Source: Nitrosomonas ureae (GTDB lineage: Bacteria; Pseudomonadota; Gammaproteobacteria; Burkholderiales; Nitrosomonadaceae). Taken from it: a stretch of DNA of 47,721 bases. Below the pieces are notes generated by a model. The model had not been told where the DNA came from and did not search any database. It saw nothing but the letters and a program-made list of their open reading frames with translations. Shown piece after piece: positions 10,493 to 22,762 of this stretch. The DNA lies in assembly GCA_945872825.1 (NCBI GenBank), contig CAMCBD010000011.1, forward strand, positions 1 to 47,721, written 5' to 3'. Every line of letters starts with the position of its first letter. Position 1 is the stretch's first letter. The position numbers and the translations under genes were made by a program.

Positions 10493-12202
10493 ATGCGCGT
10501 CTCGCAATTTTTTATTTCAACGCTTAAGGAAGCACCTGCCGAAGCAGAGCTAGTCAGTCACAAACTTATGCTACGCGCCGGGCTAATCAAACGCTTAGGT
10601 AGTGGACTATATACTTGGATGCCGTTGGGTTTAAGAACACTACGAAAAATAGAAAACATTGTTCGTGATGAAATGAATAAAAGTGGCGCTATAGAAGTTC
10701 TGATGCCTGCGATACAACCTGCTGAATTATGGCAAGAAACTGGCAGATGGGATATATTCGGTCCACAAATGCTAAAAATCAAAGATCGGCATGCACATGA
10801 TTTCTGTTTTGGCCCAACGCATGAGGAAATCATAACTGACATAGCACGCAGAGAAATCAAAAGCTATCGTCAATTACCACTCAATTTCTATCAAATACAA
10901 ACAAAATTTCGTGATGAAATTCGACCACGTTTTGGAGTAATGCGTGCACGAGAATTCTTAATGAAGGACGCTTATTCTTTCCATACTGATGAAAACAGTC
11001 TGATGCAAACATATCAACTCATGTATGAAACCTATAGCCGTATTTTTACACGTCTTGGCCTAGAATTTCGTGCCGTTGCAGCTGATACTGGTGCTATAGG
11101 AGGCAGTGGTTCACATGAATTTCATGTCTTAGCTGAATCTGGTGAGGATGCGATCGCATTTTGTCCAGAATCAGATTATGCCGCCAATATTGAGTTGGCT
11201 AGTGCATTATCAGCGCAACAAGAACGGGCTAAACCCGAAGGTGTTATGCTGAAAATCCCAACACCCAATAAAAAAACCTGTATTGAAGTTGCGGAATTCT
11301 TAGAAATACCATTACAAAAAACAATCAAAACCCTTGCAGTAAAGGCAAATAATAAAATATTTTTACTATTACTACGGGGTGATCATCAACTCAACGAATT
11401 AAAAGTGAGGAGAATACCCTTTTTATCCGAGTTCCAGATGGCAAGCGAATCAGATATTCTACTTGAGACTGGAACAATACCTGGATACATTGGTCCGGTT
11501 GGGTTAGATACTTGTGTGATTGCTGATCAAACTGTTATGAGTATGAGTAACTTTGTTTGTGGGGCAAACAAAGAAGGGGTCCATCTGACTCAGGTGAATT
11601 TTGATCGTGACCTCAAAATACCCGATCATGTTTTCGATATCCGAAATGTTGTTGCAGGTGATGATTCTCCGGACGGTAAAGGAAGACTAGAAATTTGCCG
11701 CGGAATTGAGGTAGGCCATATTTTCCAGTTGCGTACAAAATATTCTGAAATTATGAAAGCCAGCTATCTCGACGAGTCGGGTCAAACCCAATACATGGAA
11801 ATGGGTTGCTATGGTATCGGTATTTCACGCATTGTTGCTGCCACCATTGAACAAAATAACGATGATCATGGCATCATTTTTCCAGCCACGATGGCGCCCT
11901 TTCAGCTCGCAATCATACCGATTGGTCTGCAGAAAAGTAGTTTGGTAAAAGATGTCGTGGAAAAACTGTATCAACAGTTTTCAGATGCTCAAATCGAAGT
12001 GCTTTTAGATGATCGTGACGAACGCCCTGGTGTCATGTTCGCCGATATGGAGTTAATAGGTATTCCGCATCGGATTGTGATTGGCGAACGAGGTCTCAAG
12101 CAATCCATCATTGAATATCAAGGAAGAAAAGATCAAGCATCACAAGCGATACCCATGGACGTAATTTTTTCATTTATAGCAAATAAAATATGCGCAAACT
12201 AA
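10493..12202 (+). CDS. proS: Prolyl-tRNA synthetase
   Basis: ProS attaches proline to tRNA-Pro in the cytosol. The 569-residue protein is the bacterial type with an inserted editing (INS) domain in the middle that clears mis-charged alanine. The N-terminal class II core shows motif 1 near [12 protein letters not shown] and motif 2 as [21 protein letters not shown]. Motif 3 is [13 protein letters not shown], and the C-terminal anticodon-binding domain has [20 protein letters not shown]. The frame also offers an ATG at 10481. I prefer 10493 because family members begin [15 protein letters not shown], and a gga-containing stretch lies about 8 bases upstream. Confidence 0.97.
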   Translation: MRVSQFFISTLKEAPAEAELVSHKLMLRAGLIKRLGSGLYTWMPLGLRTLRKIENIVRDEMNKSGAIEVLMPAIQPAELWQETGRWDIFGPQMLKIKDRHAHDFCFGPTHEEIITDIARREIKSYRQLPLNFYQIQTKFRDEIRPRFGVMRAREFLMKDAYSFHTDENSLMQTYQLMYETYSRIFTRLGLEFRAVAADTGAIGGSGSHEFHVLAESGEDAIAFCPESDYAANIELASALSAQQERAKPEGVMLKIPTPNKKTCIEVAEFLEIPLQKTIKTLAVKANNKIFLLLLRGDHQLNELKVRRIPFLSEFQMASESDILLETGTIPGYIGPVGLDTCVIADQTVMSMSNFVCGANKEGVHLTQVNFDRDLKIPDHVFDIRNVVAGDDSPDGKGRLEICRGIEVGHIFQLRTKYSEIMKASYLDESGQTQYMEMGCYGIGISRIVAATIEQNNDDHGIIFPATMAPFQLAIIPIGLQKSSLVKDVVEKLYQQFSDAQIEVLLDDRDERPGVMFADMELIGIPHRIVIGERGLKQSIIEYQGRKDQASQAIPMDVIFSFIANKICAN

Positions 12203-12780
12203 TCTGCACGATACTACTTTCGCTCTTTACAGACATCATACATGCCAATAATCTGCATTATGAAACGCTTGCTGCCAATACCCAAACAGTCATTCTCCAC
12301 GAAAGGAGTGATCAGGCCGCTTCATACACTGAATATGCCGCCGTAGCTGACAGCATCACTTGGCTTATCAGCATGAGTAGCCGCTTAGAGAAATTCATAC
12401 CCGATCCGATCGAACGGGAAGAATTTCTGAGAACTGTTTTTTATGAAGCAACACGTGCCGGATTGGATCCGCAACTTGTGTTAAGTGTGATTCAAGTCGA
12501 AAGTGGTTTCAAGAAATACGCCCTTTCGCATGCAGGCGCGCGCGGCTATATGCAAGTAATGCCATTCTGGATTGAAGCCATTGGGCACCGAGATCACAAT
12601 CTTTTTCATTTGCGCGTTAATTTACGCTATGGCTGCACCATTCTGCGCCATTATCTGAATAAAGAAAAAGGCGATTATTTCCGCGCCCTTGGACGATATA
12701 ATGGCAGCTTGGGTGAAATTACCTATCCACAACTCGTGTTTAATAAATGGCAGACCACATGGCGTTATACCGCATCATAG
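12190..12780 (+). CDS. Lytic transglycosylase (SLT domain), secreted
   Basis: This 196-residue protein belongs to the soluble lytic transglycosylase (Slt/MltE-like) fold, which cleaves the peptidoglycan glycan strand to a 1,6-anhydro end. It has an N-terminal signal-like leader (about residues 1-19, ending IHA). The catalytic Glu is in QVESGF (E104), followed by [23 protein letters not shown] and ALGRYNGS, the four standard SLT motifs in order. The start codon overlaps the end of proS by 13 bases, so the two are probably co-transcribed and coupled. Substrate role (wall turnover or assembly of an envelope machine) is not visible. Confidence 0.9.
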   Translation: MRKLICTILLSLFTDIIHANNLHYETLAANTQTVILHERSDQAASYTEYAAVADSITWLISMSSRLEKFIPDPIEREEFLRTVFYEATRAGLDPQLVLSVIQVESGFKKYALSHAGARGYMQVMPFWIEAIGHRDHNLFHLRVNLRYGCTILRHYLNKEKGDYFRALGRYNGSLGEITYPQLVFNKWQTTWRYTAS

Positions 12781-12835
12781 CAAAATAATAGTTAGGCATT
12801 CCTATTGATATCAATCAAGAAACCGAATCAATTTA

Positions 12836-13315
12836 CTAGCGTGTTTGCCCCACACTTTTCTCAATTGACTTTGACTCAATAAACCTTTCTATACTTTCTC
12901 TCGAAATGATCCCAAGCTGTCGCGCAGCTGGTTTCCCATCCGGATCAAAGAAATACGTACTGGGCAGCAGTGAAATATCATCGAGTTGAGAAGCAATCTG
13001 CCGATTACCCAAAACAGTGGGATATGTAATTGACATCGATTGAACAAAATCCATAACCACTTGTGGATCACTAAAATCCATTGCCACACCGATCACCATA
13101 ATATCTTTTCGGCTCTCATATAACGCAATCAAATCAGGAATTTCTTTCAAGCAGGGCGGGCACCAGGTTACCCAGAAATTAACCAGAACCCACCGTCCTT
13201 TATAGTCTGCCAGCTTATGAATCTTCCCTGTTGCGTCTTGAAACTGAAATGCTTGTGCCTGAGCACTCAATATCAGTGTTACCAAACAAAACAATACTGC
13301 CAGTTTGTGTTTCAT
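12836..13315 (-). CDS. TlpA-family thiol:disulfide oxidoreductase, periplasmic
   Basis: This is a thioredoxin-fold protein of the TlpA/ResA group that probably reduces protein disulfides outside the cytoplasm. Starting at the ATG at 13315 it is 159 residues, with a signal peptide (KHKLAVLFCLVTLILS, cut near AQA). The redox motif WCPPC has its cysteines at 52 and 55, and the cis-Pro is in LLPSTYFFD with the following DPDGK loop. The frame is open another 33 codons upstream, but that part lies over the leuA end and does not look like protein, so the internal Met before the signal peptide is the likely start. Its gene follows leuA on the same strand after about 46 bases. Confidence 0.88.
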   Translation of the reverse strand: MKHKLAVLFCLVTLILSAQAQAFQFQDATGKIHKLADYKGRWVLVNFWVTWCPPCLKEIPDLIALYESRKDIMVIGVAMDFSDPQVVMDFVQSMSITYPTVLGNRQIASQLDDISLLPSTYFFDPDGKPAARQLGIISRESIERFIESKSIEKSVGQTR

Positions 13316-13361
13316 CACTTTGTGGTAAAGCTTCCATTGAATTCTTATCGACATTCTCAAT

Positions 13362-14894
13362 TCAGACCTGCGGATGAGCTCGCTCCAGCTTGCTATGCAG
13401 CTTATTGAGCGCACTGAGATAGGCTTTTGCTGACGCTACAACAATATCGGTATCTGCGCCATGTCCATTGACGATACGGTCAGACTTCTGTAGCCGTACG
13501 GTTACTTCTCCTTGTGCATCAGTTCCACTGGTAATATTGTTAACCGAAAATAATTGCAGCTTAACCCCACTGGATAGTAGCGTTTCAATCGCACGGAAAG
13601 TCGCATCCACCGGACCGCTTCCTTGAGATGCAGCGTTCATTTCACTTCCATCGTCTGAAATCACAATACGCGCATAAGGAACTTCGCCTGTTTCGCAGTG
13701 AATGGTAAGTGATATTAATCGGTAGCGTTCTTGTAGTACCAGTACTTCATCTGAAACCAATGCATGGAGGTCTTCATCAAATATCTCGTGCTTCTTATCC
13801 GCCAATTCCTTGAAACGCATAAAAATATTATTGAGCATTTCTTCGGATTCCAGTTCAATACCTAACTCCATAAGGCGATTGCGGAATGCATTACGCCCGG
13901 AATGTTTTCCCAGTAATAACTTATTTGCACCCCAACCCACATCTTCTGCGCGCATGATTTCATAAGTCTCTCGGTGTTTCAGCACGCCATCCTGATGAAT
14001 ACCGGATTCATGTGCAAAAGCATTGGCTCCCACGATCGCTTTATTGGGCTGCACCGGAAAACCAGTAATGCCGGAAACCAGCTTACTTGCCGATACAATA
14101 TGTGTAGCATCGATTTTCGTATCACAAGGAAAATAATCCCGTCGCGTTCGCACAGCCATAACAATTTCTTCCAGTGCGGCATTGCCCGCTCTCTCTCCTA
14201 AGCCATTGATGGTGCATTCCACTTGCCGCGCGCCATTCATCACGGCAGCCAGTGAATTGGCTACTGCTAATCCTAAATCATTATGACAATGCACCGAGAA
14301 AATCGCTTTATCCGAATTCGGAATGCGTTCACGCAAACTACGAATCAGCTTACCGAACTGATCCGGCATGGTATAACCCACCGTATCCGGAATATTCAAT
14401 GTCGTCGCACCTGCGTCAATAACAGCTTCAAGTATCTGACACAAGAAGTCTATTTCTGAGCGGCCGGCATCCTCTGGAGAGAACTCAACATTATCAGTAT
14501 ACTGACGTGCCCATCTCACAGCTTTCACGGCTTGTGTAATCACCTGATCCGGTGACATCCTTAGTTTATTCTTCATATGGATCGGTGATGTCGCAATAAA
14601 CGTATGGATACGCGCCGATTGCGCACCTTTTAACGCTTCACCTGCACGCTGAATATCAGCCTCGATCGCACGTGCCAATCCGCATACCACACTGGCCTTT
14701 ACCGAGTCAGCCACCGCTTTAACTGCCTCAAAATCTCCATTAGAAGCAGCCGGGAATCCGGCTTCAATAACATCCACACCCATACGTTCCAACTGCCAGG
14801 CGATACGCACCTTTTCTTCTTTAGTCATGGATGCGCCAGGACTTTGTTCACCGTCACGCAACGTCGTATCAAAAATAATCAAATGCTCTTGCAT
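13362..14894 (-). CDS. leuA: 2-isopropylmalate synthase
   Basis: LeuA condenses acetyl-CoA with 2-ketoisovalerate in the first committed step of leucine synthesis. The protein (510 residues from the ATG at 14894) has the TIM-barrel metal and substrate motif [12 protein letters not shown] near the N-terminus. The metal-binding [15 protein letters not shown] lies in the middle, along with [18 protein letters not shown] complete C-terminal LeuA dimer/regulatory domain is present, so leucine feedback inhibition is expected. A GTG four codons upstream also opens the frame, but the ATG has GGAGAG at the proper distance. It closes the ilvB-ilvN-ilvC-psd-pssA-leuA order common in Betaproteobacteria. 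Confidence 0.97.
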   Translation of the reverse strand: MQEHLIIFDTTLRDGEQSPGASMTKEEKVRIAWQLERMGVDVIEAGFPAASNGDFEAVKAVADSVKASVVCGLARAIEADIQRAGEALKGAQSARIHTFIATSPIHMKNKLRMSPDQVITQAVKAVRWARQYTDNVEFSPEDAGRSEIDFLCQILEAVIDAGATTLNIPDTVGYTMPDQFGKLIRSLRERIPNSDKAIFSVHCHNDLGLAVANSLAAVMNGARQVECTINGLGERAGNAALEEIVMAVRTRRDYFPCDTKIDATHIVSASKLVSGITGFPVQPNKAIVGANAFAHESGIHQDGVLKHRETYEIMRAEDVGWGANKLLLGKHSGRNAFRNRLMELGIELESEEMLNNIFMRFKELADKKHEIFDEDLHALVSDEVLVLQERYRLISLTIHCETGEVPYARIVISDDGSEMNAASQGSGPVDATFRAIETLLSSGVKLQLFSVNNITSGTDAQGEVTVRLQKSDRIVNGHGADTDIVVASAKAYLSALNKLHSKLERAHPQV

Positions 14895-15122
14895 TATGCT
14901 CTCCACTTCAGGAAGAAAACTTAAAGTAAGATAAAACTCGTTTTTCGAATTTTATAGGTAAGAAAGGGAAATAGGGGTAGAAAATTTTAGCGCGCAAGGC
15001 GCAATAACGATCCCGATAGAGCTATCGGACCTGAAAGAAAATACAGCGAGTGGTTATAATTTTTTGCAAACATAATGGCGGTGAATATAAATAGTTTTTT
15101 CTTTCTGTGCAATAGATAAACG

Positions 15123-15896
15123 TCAGGAACTGGGTGTTTCATTATTCTTTTTACTTCTACTAAACCGCCATAATTTAACAAAATAACCCGAAAATGCATA
15201 CGCCGCAAACAGAAAAAATAATACGAGCGGCGGGTGACTGGGAATTAAAACAAAAAAGAACAGTACTAATAACAAGACCGTAAAGAATGGAACCCGGCGA
15301 CGTAAATTAATTTCTTTACCACTATAATAAGGAATATTACTGACCATGGTCAAAGCAGCAAATAAGGTAACGATACTAGCAAGCCATTTTATATCGCTCC
15401 CTTGCACCTGAAAATTAAGCATTACCCAAACAAGTCCTGCGATTAATGCAGCTGCGGCAGGACTGGGCAAGCCTTGAAAAAAACGCTTATCAACCACCTC
15501 TATATTGGTATTGAATCGTGCAAGCCGCAAGGCTGCACACGCACAGTAAATAAATGCGATGATCCAGCCCCATTGATCCATATCTTTCAAAGCCCACTCA
15601 TACACAATCAGTGCAGGTGCGACACCAAAAGAAACCATATCCGACATACTATCGTATTCGGCCCCAAACTCGCTCTGCGTACCTGTCAGCCGTGCCACCC
15701 GGCCATCCAATCCATCCAACACCATAGCTATAAAAACGGCTACTGCTGAAGATTCGAAATTTCCATTCATCGCCTGCACAATGGCATAAAAACCTGCAAA
15801 CAAAGCAGCTGTGGTAAATAAGTTAGGCAATAAATAAATACCACGACGCCGCAATCGAGATTTGAGCACAAGACGTTCTGGTAAAGAATCAGGCAT
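15123..15896 (-). CDS. pssA: CDP-diacylglycerol-serine O-phosphatidyltransferase
   Basis: PssA makes phosphatidylserine from CDP-diacylglycerol and serine at the inner membrane. The 257-residue protein is the integral-membrane type II form. The CDP-alcohol phosphotransferase motif starts at D61 (DGLDGRVARLTGTQSEFG) and ends with the paired Asp82 and Asp86. It is followed by several hydrophobic helices and a basic C-terminus. The next enzyme of the pathway, psd, is encoded 154 bases upstream on the same strand, so the pair makes phosphatidylethanolamine. Confidence 0.95.
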   Translation of the reverse strand: MPDSLPERLVLKSRLRRRGIYLLPNLFTTAALFAGFYAIVQAMNGNFESSAVAVFIAMVLDGLDGRVARLTGTQSEFGAEYDSMSDMVSFGVAPALIVYEWALKDMDQWGWIIAFIYCACAALRLARFNTNIEVVDKRFFQGLPSPAAAALIAGLVWVMLNFQVQGSDIKWLASIVTLFAALTMVSNIPYYSGKEINLRRRVPFFTVLLLVLFFFVLIPSHPPLVLFFLFAAYAFSGYFVKLWRFSRSKKNNETPSS

Positions 15897-16050
15897 TATT
15901 GGTTTTTTGCAAAAAGAATGCTAATAGTAAAAATATTCCAGTTGATAATTAATCTCAGGCATCTCGTAAAAAGGATTTTCAGTACAGCGCCATTCGTTGG
16001 TACCAAAACTCTGATACTGATACGGAGAATTTTGAAATTGTATTCTCTTT

Positions 16051-16716
16051 TTAACTAATCGCTTTTGCTTCGTCACGAAATTCTGCCAATATCGTCAGTG
16101 TTGCTGACACTTTATCACCGATATTGACATTAATTTTAGTATCCAGCGGCAAATAAATATCTACTCTCGAACCAAATCGTATAAAGCCAAAGCGTTGGCC
16201 ACGCGTCAGATGATCGCCAGGAGAAACATGGCAAAGAATACGTTTCGCAATCAATCCAGCCACTTGAACACAAGTTACATCGGAGCCATTAACAGCCCTA
16301 ATCCATAGTGCATTCCGCTCATTTTCCAGCGAAGCTTTAGGTAAATCCGCATTAATGAATTTCCCTGGGAAATACCATTTATCCCGCACCTCGCCATCAA
16401 CTGGGCTACGATTGGAATGTACATTAAATACATTCATAAAAACGCTGATCTTAACGGCTTCGCGCTCCAGATAAGGGTCATGAGTCTTTTCAACGGCAAC
16501 AATTCTGCCATCAGCAGGTGCTAAAATGGCATTCGGATCCAGTGGAATTTCTCGAGGTGGATCACGGAAAAACTGCAAAACGAAAAAAGCAATCACCCAA
16601 AATGGTATTGCCCAAAGCCAGCCAACTAAAAACGTTGAACCCAAAGCGGCAGAAAATGCAATTACAATATGAAGCCAACCTTCGCGAGCAATGATAGGAT
16701 GAGGATAATGAGCCAT
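16051..16716 (-). CDS. psd: Phosphatidylserine decarboxylase proenzyme
   Basis: Psd converts phosphatidylserine to phosphatidylethanolamine. At 221 residues it is the short (PSD-A / archaetidylserine-like) type. An N-terminal hydrophobic hairpin (about residues 15-50) anchors it, followed by [10 protein letters not shown] and the catalytic block [31 protein letters not shown] is the central signature. The self-cleavage site that yields the pyruvoyl cofactor is RFGSR, with the cut between Gly182 and Ser183. It sits between ilvC and pssA, as in many Betaproteobacteria. Confidence 0.95.
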   Translation of the reverse strand: MAHYPHPIIAREGWLHIVIAFSAALGSTFLVGWLWAIPFWVIAFFVLQFFRDPPREIPLDPNAILAPADGRIVAVEKTHDPYLEREAVKISVFMNVFNVHSNRSPVDGEVRDKWYFPGKFINADLPKASLENERNALWIRAVNGSDVTCVQVAGLIAKRILCHVSPGDHLTRGQRFGFIRFGSRVDIYLPLDTKINVNIGDKVSATLTILAEFRDEAKAIS

Positions 16717-16786
16717 AGATAAATTACAACAAGAGTTTGAATGGTAAAGAAACCAAAGTTCAAATCATAGAAAAAACCATAATTCT

Positions 16787-17863
<1,077 letters not shown>

Positions 17864-17924
17864 TCAAAGTATAAATTGCTCTGGATTGCTAACCTCAAGA
17901 TTCGGATTAATCAGCAAATAGGGA

Positions 17925-18416
17925 TTATACCTTTAAAATCCATTCTCCGCGCCCTATGCCGGAAGCACCTGTACGTACTGTTTCCAGAACCGCGCTTCGC
18001 TCAACTGCTTCAAGAAATGCATCCAGTTTCGAGCTGGTGCCCGTTAACTCGATGGTATAGGATTTGTCTGTTACATCAATAATACAACCACGAAAAATTT
18101 CAACCAGTCGTTTGACTTCTTCTCGATCTGAACCAATCGCACGTACTTTGACCAGCATTAACTCGCGCTCTATATGATTACCTTCATTCAAGTCGATGAT
18201 TTTCACTACTTCAATCAACTTGTTTAATTGTTTGGTCACTTGCTCCACCACTTCATCAGAACCAATAGTTACCACTGTCATTCGTGACAAAGTTGGATCT
18301 TCAGTAGGTGCTACTGAAAGTGACTCAATATTGTAACCACGCGCTGAAAACAGGCCTGCTACACGAGACAAAGCACCTGCTTCATTTTCCATCAATAAAG
18401 AAATAATATGTCGCAT
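17925..18416 (-). CDS. ilvN: Acetolactate synthase small (regulatory) subunit
   Basis: The 163-residue protein is the valine-sensing subunit of acetohydroxyacid synthase. The N-terminal ACT domain reads MENEAGALSRVAGLFSARGY, with NIESLSVAPTEDPTLSRMT following. The C-terminal part (ALEAVERSA-like FLEAVERSAVLETVRTG) matches the IlvH/IlvN dimer domain. It follows ilvB with only 7 bases between, so stoichiometric co-translation is likely. Some annotators call this form ilvH. Confidence 0.96.
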   Translation of the reverse strand: MRHIISLLMENEAGALSRVAGLFSARGYNIESLSVAPTEDPTLSRMTVVTIGSDEVVEQVTKQLNKLIEVVKIIDLNEGNHIERELMLVKVRAIGSDREEVKRLVEIFRGCIIDVTDKSYTIELTGTSSKLDAFLEAVERSAVLETVRTGASGIGRGEWILKV

Positions 18417-18423
18417 TTGTTTT

Positions 18424-20127
18424 CTACACCAGAATCATTTCAGAAAGCCCTTTACCACCCGGCACCATGGGAAAAACGTTTTCAGTTTGATCGGTGATAA
18501 AGTCCATGAATACCAGTTGATCCTTCAGTTTAAATGCTTCCTTCAAGGCACCTTCTACATCTTCTGGCCGTTCAATTTTCATCCCGATATGTCCGTAGCT
18601 TTCAGCCAGCTTCACAAAATCCGGGAGTGCATTCATATAAGACTCCGCATAGCGATTACCGTGAAAAAATTCCTGCCATTGTCTTACCATACCCATGTAA
18701 CGATTATTCAAGTTAACAATTTTTAACGGTAATTTATATTGCTTGCAGGTCGACAGTTCCTGAATACACATCTGAATACTCGCCTCACCCGTAATGCAAG
18801 CCACTTTACCTTTCGGATTAGCCAGTTGCACCCCCATTGCGGCAGGCATACCGAAGCCCATCGTGCCCAATCCACCGGAATTAATCCAGCGTCGCGGTTT
18901 ATCAAATTTATAAAATTGTGCAGCCCACATCTGATGTTGCCCAACATCCGAGGTAATAAATGCATCCCCTTTGGTGATATTGAACAATTTCTCAATCACC
19001 ATTTGCGGTTTAATAATCTTGCTTTCACGATCATATTTAAGGCAATCCCGTTCACGCCATAGTTCGATCTGTTTCCACCACTCTTTCAATGCAGCTTGAT
19101 CGGGCCTTTCCTTTCCGGCTTTAAGCAGCTTAATGAGTTCTTTCAGCACATCCAGAACATCGCCCACAATCGGCACATCAACCTTAACGCGTTTGGAAAT
19201 GGATGACGGATCAATATCAATATGAATTATTTTTCTATTTTCATTAGAGAAATGTTTGGGGTTACCAATCACACGGTCATCAAAGCGCGCACCCACAGCC
19301 ACCAGAACATCACAATACTGCATTGCCATGTTAGCTTCATACGTACCGTGCATACCCAACATCCCCAAGGATTGCTTATCCGTCGCAGGATATCCGCCCA
19401 ATCCCATCAGCGTATTAGTACAAGGAAAATTCAGCATTTGCACCAATTCGGTTAACTGCGGCGCAGCATCACTTAATATCACTCCACCGCCCGCATAGAT
19501 CACGGGGCGCTTGGCGCTGAGGATCAATTCAGCAGCTTTCTTGATTTGTCTGGAATGCCCCTTGACCACCGGATTATAGGACCGCATGGTTATCTTGTCC
19601 GGGTAAACAAACTTGGTTTTTTGTTGCGAAACATCTTTGGGTATATCCACCAGCACAGGACCGGGACGACCTGTCGAGGCAATATAAAAAGCCTTTTTAA
19701 TAGTTTGTGCCAGTTCAGTTACATCCTTCACCAGAAAATTATGCTTGACACAAGGGCGTGTTATACCCACCGTATCAACTTCCTGAAATGCATCCAAACC
19801 AATAGCACTTGTTGGCACTTGCCCACTGATTATCACCATAGGGATTGAATCCATATAAGCTGTTGCAATACCTGTCACTGCATTAGTTACGCCCGGCCCC
19901 GAAGTAACCAGTGCCACACCCACATTATTGCTGGAGCGGGCATAACCATCTGCAGCATGTACTGCAGCCTGTTCATGACGCACCAATATATGCCGGACTT
20001 TATCCTGCTTGAACAATTCATCATAAATAAACAATACCGCCCCGCCAGGATAACCGAAAATACAACGCACGCCTTCTTCCTGCAAACAACGTATTGTAAT
20101 TTCAGCGCCGGTCAATTCCACACTCAT
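18424..20127 (-). CDS. ilvB: Acetolactate synthase large (catalytic) subunit
   Basis: This thiamine diphosphate enzyme condenses two pyruvates, or pyruvate with 2-ketobutyrate, at the branch-point of branched-chain amino acid synthesis. The 567-residue chain has the usual three domains. The N-terminal part shows GYPGGAVLFIYDEL with the catalytic Glu in HEQAAVHAADGYARS, and the FAD-contacting middle domain includes GARFDDRV. The C-terminal thiamine-binding segment reads TGEASIQMCIQEL. The last motif has G-E-A in place of the common G-D-G; the metal-binding role is probably kept by Glu. It is the first gene of the ilv-psd-pssA-leuA run. Confidence 0.97.
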   Translation of the reverse strand: MSVELTGAEITIRCLQEEGVRCIFGYPGGAVLFIYDELFKQDKVRHILVRHEQAAVHAADGYARSSNNVGVALVTSGPGVTNAVTGIATAYMDSIPMVIISGQVPTSAIGLDAFQEVDTVGITRPCVKHNFLVKDVTELAQTIKKAFYIASTGRPGPVLVDIPKDVSQQKTKFVYPDKITMRSYNPVVKGHSRQIKKAAELILSAKRPVIYAGGGVILSDAAPQLTELVQMLNFPCTNTLMGLGGYPATDKQSLGMLGMHGTYEANMAMQYCDVLVAVGARFDDRVIGNPKHFSNENRKIIHIDIDPSSISKRVKVDVPIVGDVLDVLKELIKLLKAGKERPDQAALKEWWKQIELWRERDCLKYDRESKIIKPQMVIEKLFNITKGDAFITSDVGQHQMWAAQFYKFDKPRRWINSGGLGTMGFGMPAAMGVQLANPKGKVACITGEASIQMCIQELSTCKQYKLPLKIVNLNNRYMGMVRQWQEFFHGNRYAESYMNALPDFVKLAESYGHIGMKIERPEDVEGALKEAFKLKDQLVFMDFITDQTENVFPMVPGGKGLSEMILV

Positions 20128-20200
20128 GCTTTCTGCATCCCAATATCAATTTCAACAAGTTATAAAATATTCTAACAGTAAAAGTTCCATCATCGTACCG

Positions 20201-21676
20201 TCAAATTCCTGTACCACCTACAGTCAATCCATCAATGCGTAATGTCGGCTGCCCAACGCCAACCGGCACACTTTGTCCTTCTTTACCACAGGTTCCGACC
20301 CCCGGATCCAACAACATATCGTTTCCGATCATGGAAACCCGTGTCAACACATCGGGACCGTTACCAATCAACGTAGCGCCCTTAACCGGATAGGTGATTT
20401 TTCCATCTTCAATCATGTAAGCTTCAGCTGCCGAGAAAACAAATTTCCCGCTGGTAATATCGACCTGCCCGCCACCAAAGTTTGCTGCGTACAAACCATG
20501 CTTTACTGAAGCGATAATTTCCGCTGGATCCTTATCACCATTCAGCATATACGTATTGGTCATGCGCGGCATCGGTATATGCGCGAAAGATTCACGCCGA
20601 CCATTCCCGGTAACGGGTAAATCCATCAACCGGGCATTCAGGCTGTCCTGCAAATAGCCTCTCAGTATGCCATCTTCTATCAATACAGTACATTGTGTCG
20701 GGTTACCTTCGTCATCAATATTTAACGATCCACGTCTTTGCGGAATTGTTCCATCGTCGACAACCGTAACGCCAGGAGCTGCAACGCGTTCACCCACACG
20801 CCCCGAGAAAGCCGAACTGCCTTTCCGGTTGAAATCCCCTTCCAATCCATGACCAATTGCTTCATGCAGCAATATCCCGGGCCAGCCACTCCCCAGAACA
20901 ACCGTCATGGTGCCAGCCGGTGCAGGACGCGCATCCAGATTAACCACCGCCTGATGGACAGCTTTTTTTGCATAATCCTGCAAAATCTCATCGGTAAAAT
21001 AAGCATAGCTGAATCGCCCGCCACCACCGGCAACACCTTGCTCACGGCGGCCATTTTCTTCAGCAATCACCTGCAATGACAATCGAACCAGCGGCCTGAC
21101 ATCAGCCGCAAGCAATCCATCGCTACGTGTTACCAATACAACTTCATATTCACCGGCGAGTGAGGCGACCACCTGAGTAACCCGTCGGTCAAGCTGCCGG
21201 GTATAGCGTTCTAACCTCTCCAATAGTGCTACTTTATCTGCATCCCTAAGACTTGCTATCGGATCTTCCGGTAAATAAAGCTGTGTCTGCCGCCCCATTT
21301 GATTACGTTTCACAATTTGTGCTGAGTGCATTCCGCCTTGATTGGCAATTGCCCGTGTTGCTTGAGCAGCCGATACAAGCGCTGGCATACTGATGTCATC
21401 AGAATAAGCAAACCCGGTCTTTTCCCCACTGATAGCGCGAACACCAACGCCTTGCTCGATATTGAAACTGCCCGATTTAACAATGCCTTCTTCCAGCATC
21501 CAACCTTCTGAGCGACTGTACTGAAAATAGAGATCAGCGTAATCAATATGATGCGTTAGTATTTGACCCAGCACTTGTTGCAATCGGGCAGCATCGATAT
21601 CATATGGCGACAACAAACAACGGTCGGCAATTGCATAAAAATCTTTTGTTTCTGTCATACATTCAGTCGTTATCAT
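20201..21676 (-). CDS. tldD: Metalloprotease TldD
   Basis: TldD works with TldE/PmbA as a zinc protease that trims peptides, known from microcin B17 maturation and degradation of the CcdA antitoxin. The 491-residue protein shows the zinc motif [11 protein letters not shown] (H271, E272, H276), the substrate-groove block [17 protein letters not shown] and the C-terminal [21 protein letters not shown]. An alternative ATG six codons in (21658) begins [12 protein letters not shown]; neither start has a clear ribosome-binding site. The partner pmbA is not in the window. It follows the nitrilase-family gene on the same strand after about 220 bases. Confidence 0.95.
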   Translation of the reverse strand: MITTECMTETKDFYAIADRCLLSPYDIDAARLQQVLGQILTHHIDYADLYFQYSRSEGWMLEEGIVKSGSFNIEQGVGVRAISGEKTGFAYSDDISMPALVSAAQATRAIANQGGMHSAQIVKRNQMGRQTQLYLPEDPIASLRDADKVALLERLERYTRQLDRRVTQVVASLAGEYEVVLVTRSDGLLAADVRPLVRLSLQVIAEENGRREQGVAGGGGRFSYAYFTDEILQDYAKKAVHQAVVNLDARPAPAGTMTVVLGSGWPGILLHEAIGHGLEGDFNRKGSSAFSGRVGERVAAPGVTVVDDGTIPQRRGSLNIDDEGNPTQCTVLIEDGILRGYLQDSLNARLMDLPVTGNGRRESFAHIPMPRMTNTYMLNGDKDPAEIIASVKHGLYAANFGGGQVDITSGKFVFSAAEAYMIEDGKITYPVKGATLIGNGPDVLTRVSMIGNDMLLDPGVGTCGKEGQSVPVGVGQPTLRIDGLTVGGTGI

Positions 21677-21898
21677 ATCTGATTTATTTTATTCACTGCC
21701 TATCCAAAAAACTGCACCCAACCCAACGGTTATTTCAGGAGTCACTCACTCGAAAAACACTCTCCGATACAGCACAATACTGCAATCGATAATTACACTC
21801 ACCCAATTTAGTTATACAATCCGACGGGGCGTTCAATAAACCATGCAATAGATTACACAGCAGCTTGGAGAATCTGTTAATTACAAATTTTGAGAAGC

Positions 21899-22762
21899 TT
21901 AACAGTACTGCAAGATTCGATGATCTAATGCCGGCAAATTCGCCCGTAAACTGGTCTGATACTCTGGATCAATTGCCGCCACCACGGCTCCGGAACCACG
22001 TGGCAAACGCTCCATCACAACACCCCAGGGATCGACAATCATACTGTCCCCATTCGTCTCGCGTCCATTCACATGATAACCGCCTTGCCCGGCTGCTATC
22101 ACATAAGCCATATTCTCAACCGCACGTGCACGAACCAATACCTCCCAATGCGCTTTTCCGGTAATCGCAGTAAACGCCGCGGGTGCCAAGATAATATCAA
22201 CATTATTCATCATGCGGAACAGCTCCGGAAACCGCAGATCGTAACATATCGACAACCCAATACGGCCAAATGGAGAATCTACAGTCACTACTTTACTCCC
22301 TGCTTTAATGGTTTTTTCCTCGGCATAATATTCATTGCCCAGTTGCAAGCCAAACAAATGAATTTTGTCATAGCGCGCAACCTGCTCCCCATTATCCGCA
22401 TACACTAAACAACTATTATAAACCTTATCCGTCTCAGGTGACGCTAATGGCACCGATCCACCCACCAACCATACACCCAAACGTTTCGCCGTATCACTGA
22501 GAAATCTCTGTATTTGCCCGTCGCCAGGTTGCTCCCGGACAGCCAATTTATCCGTATCCTTCATCCCCATGATACAGAAATATTCAGGTAGTACAATCAG
22601 TTTGGCTTTTTGAGAAGCCGCTTCTTCTATTAAGCGCGCCGCTTCTTCCAGATTTGCAGACACACTCGGACCCGAGGCCATCTGAATGGCAGCTACGCGA
22701 AAACCTTTACGTTTCTCGTTTTCAATCATTGGCTGCTGTTGTTTAGTGGTATTGTTTAACAT
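21899..22762 (-). CDS. Nitrilase-superfamily amidohydrolase (Nit/deaminated glutathione amidase type)
   Basis: The 287-residue protein has the full nitrilase triad: Glu60 in IVLPEYF, Lys133 in YDKIHLFGLQ and Cys173 in SICYDLRFPE. The sequence around the Cys matches the Nit1/YbeM-type branch, which repairs metabolites by hydrolysing deaminated glutathione. The exact substrate is an inference from that resemblance. A polar N-terminal extension of about 20 residues (MLNNTTKQQQPMIENEKRKG) may be partly untranslated; the Met at codon 12 is an alternative start. It is divergent from glnE, next to tldD. Confidence 0.88.
   Translation of the reverse strand: MLNNTTKQQQPMIENEKRKGFRVAAIQMASGPSVSANLEEAARLIEEAASQKAKLIVLPEYFCIMGMKDTDKLAVREQPGDGQIQRFLSDTAKRLGVWLVGGSVPLASPETDKVYNSCLVYADNGEQVARYDKIHLFGLQLGNEYYAEEKTIKAGSKVVTVDSPFGRIGLSICYDLRFPELFRMMNNVDIILAPAAFTAITGKAHWEVLVRARAVENMAYVIAAGQGGYHVNGRETNGDSMIVDPWGVVMERLPRGSGAVVAAIDPEYQTSLRANLPALDHRILQYC

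Noticed and set aside
12804-12815. attgatatcaat palindrome between the transglycosylase and thioredoxin genes
   Set aside because: A perfect 12-base palindrome in AT-rich DNA is expected by chance and there is no hairpin loop or T tract.
14987-15208. Possible leader or separate small gene between pssA and leuA
   Set aside because: The frame mostly overlaps the pssA end. The ccgatag/ctatcgg hairpin at 15013-15028 has no T run and no leucine codon cluster precedes leuA, so no attenuator is claimed.
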